A stretch of DNA of 64,000 nt from Lactobacillales bacterium (GTDB taxonomy: Bacteria > Bacillota > Bacilli > Lactobacillales > Streptococcaceae): assembly GCA_031261175.1 (NCBI GenBank), contig JAISJW010000021.1, forward strand, positions 1 through 64,000, in the 5' to 3' direction. Under the pieces are notes generated by a model. That model saw only the letters and a program-made list of their open reading frames with translations, was not told the DNA's origin and did no database searches. Numbering within the stretch: position 1 is the stretch's first letter; each line of letters starts with the position of its first letter. The position numbers and the translations under genes are program-made. Positions 62,859-64,000 of the stretch are shown piece after piece.

Positions 62859-64000
62859 TTACTTTTTACGGGTAGTGAACCACCAGTAAATTGCGATGGC
62901 TGCGGCTGAAACGATGCTAATTATGCGCGTTGCAAGTTGCAGGGTTGTACCGACGTATTTGACGGTAACAGTTCCACTTCCAGCTTTGACGTTAAGCGAA
63001 GCGAACCCTAATTTCTTGAGATCAAGCTTAGGTTGTCCACCTTTTGCTCCATCTTTATAGAAGGCTTCATAGCCTTTATACCAGATGTAAGGCGTCACGA
63101 TTTTCGAATCTTTTTTCGCTGTATAGTTGAAAGTGTAGTTGTTGTAAGTCACTTTTTGGCGGCTCAGTTTAGCGTCGCCACTTGCCACAGTGCCCTTCGC
63201 TCCGATTTCGAACTGCGGGTCGACCATGTAGGCGACGCGCGCCGTAACGCTGTCTTGGTATTTGTAGTCGTCGGTCACGGCGTTCAGGTATTCTTGGCCC
63301 CAACCGATCGAGCCGTTCGGGATTCCGCCCTGCCAAGGCAAGTCGTCGTCTTTTTCAAGTTGCACGATGTTGTCTATATAGTAGGCTTCGACATATTGAT
63401 GGTTGCCGGCGCTCATTGTGACGAATAATTGGATCACTGCGCAGGCTGCGAAAACGACGATGAGAATCATGTTTTCGATGATTGAGAAACCGAGGAATAA
63501 TAGGATCAGAATCGGCACCATTAGGACACGCGCCGGATATTGAATTGTGCCCAAAACTGTTTGTTCAACGAGTTTCCACGGGAATAAATTCGAGCCGAGA
63601 ACGCAGAAGACTAGCACGATGACGATGTTTTGCCAGTTCGCTTTGATTTTTACGAAGTATTTTTCGTAAGGGTTCAGGATGTCATTTCGTTTTGCTAAAT
63701 GGAAAATTGAGATGATCGCGAACGTTAGGAAAATCGCAAAGAACACAAGACCTGGCGCACCCCACGGACGCACGTCGCTACCGAAGCTAGAGCCAAGAAG
63801 CGAACCTTCACCAATCCAGCCGTTAGCGCGTTCGGCTACGCTGTTAAGTTCTTTCCAAGTGTCAACTTTGAGCGTTTGCGCGCCGTGTTGTTCGGCAAGC
63901 GGCACGATGAAACATAGGCTGACCGCTAACGTAAAGACAGTTGCTTTGACGAACGCTAGGATTTTCGCTACGTTTAATTTATTGATATTTAATAGAATTG
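62859..64000 (-). CDS. YfhO / PTPS-related polytopic membrane protein, 3' part
   Basis: The reading frame is open to the right edge, so only the C-terminal 380 residues are seen. Membrane helices alternate with a C-terminal beta domain (GQEYLNAV... to YIWYKGYEAFYKDGAKG) and one last helix before a TTRKK tail. The segment LFPWKLVEQTVLGTIQYPARVLM recalls the 'iQFPWR' motif of YfhO/PTPS-related proteins, and the WYKGYEAF-like beta domain with a final helix fits YfhO. Such proteins are linked to glycosylation of teichoic acids. The stop lies beside nested palindrome copy B. Confidence 0.7.
   Translation of the reverse strand, partial: ILLNINKLNVAKILAFVKATVFTLAVSLCFIVPLAEQHGAQTLKVDTWKELNSVAERANGWIGEGSLLGSSFGSDVRPWGAPGLVFFAIFLTFAIISIFHLAKRNDILNPYEKYFVKIKANWQNIVIVLVFCVLGSNLFPWKLVEQTVLGTIQYPARVLMVPILILLFLGFSIIENMILIVVFAACAVIQLFVTMSAGNHQYVEAYYIDNIVQLEKDDDLPWQGGIPNGSIGWGQEYLNAVTDDYKYQDSVTARVAYMVDPQFEIGAKGTVASGDAKLSRQKVTYNNYTFNYTAKKDSKIVTPYIWYKGYEAFYKDGAKGGQPKLDLKKLGFASLNVKAGSGTVTVKYVGTTLQLATRIISIVSAAAIAIYWWFTTRKK

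Overview
The window looks like the chromosome of a low-to-mid GC Gram-positive bacterium, most likely in the order Lactobacillales (class Bacilli). The evidence is Shine-Dalgarno (SD) sequences close to GGAGG, two WxL-type surface proteins, EbsA-like and DUF1129-like proteins, the Bacilli gene order dnaX-ybaB-recR-tmk-darA-holB-ricT-yabA-rsmI, a cdaA-cdaR-glmM cluster and an atpBEFHAGDC operon. I cannot name the genus. Almost all housekeeping genes lie on the minus strand. No rRNA, tRNA or CRISPR array was seen.

Layout. 0-10.6 kb: phnA, truA, rnc, an EbsA-like gene, a DUF1129 gene, a giant HgdC-type activator/dehydratase-like protein, a phosphate transporter with its DUF47 partner, and two unknown proteins. 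10.8-13.9 kb: frr-pyrH, and a divergent lone malQ. 14.1-21.4 kb is an accessory defence island: two methyltransferase-like genes plus a GIY-YIG/helicase protein, an Abi_2 (HEPN) gene preceded by a small pseudoknot-like RNA, and two tandem type I toxin-antitoxin-like cassettes. 21.7-29.7 kb: rlmN, glmM-cdaR-cdaA (cyclic-di-AMP), tsaD-rimI-tsaB and a short tsaC (t6A tRNA modification), a cell-wall lysozyme-like protein, and dedA. 29.8-35.2 kb: secreted and membrane proteins, the third toxin-antitoxin-like cassette and a WxL protein. 35.3-41.8 kb: ATP synthase. 42.0-45.4 kb: a second WxL protein, a ZnuA-like lipoprotein and rsmI. 45.4-51.3 kb: the replication/recombination cluster. 51.7-53.4 kb: a plus-strand permease pair. 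53.6-60.6 kb: ftsEX, leuB, ywlG, a small secreted protein, an ECF S-component and metNPQ. 60.7-64 kb: a TPR protein, hup and the 3' part of a YfhO-like membrane protein.

Three features stand out. (1) The 7-mer GGCAAGT/ACTTGCC occurs about 89 times by hand count, against about 7 expected from base composition. It has no strong strand bias, lies mostly inside genes and is nearly absent from the defence island, a pattern resembling a DNA-uptake sequence. (2) Three copies of a compact convergent two-RNA cassette each encode a 27-residue hydrophobic peptide. (3) Several families of long, nested intergenic palindromes occur, including a pair of about 160 bp placed directly upstream of yabA and hup. 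At least five genes also appear to have leaderless mRNAs.
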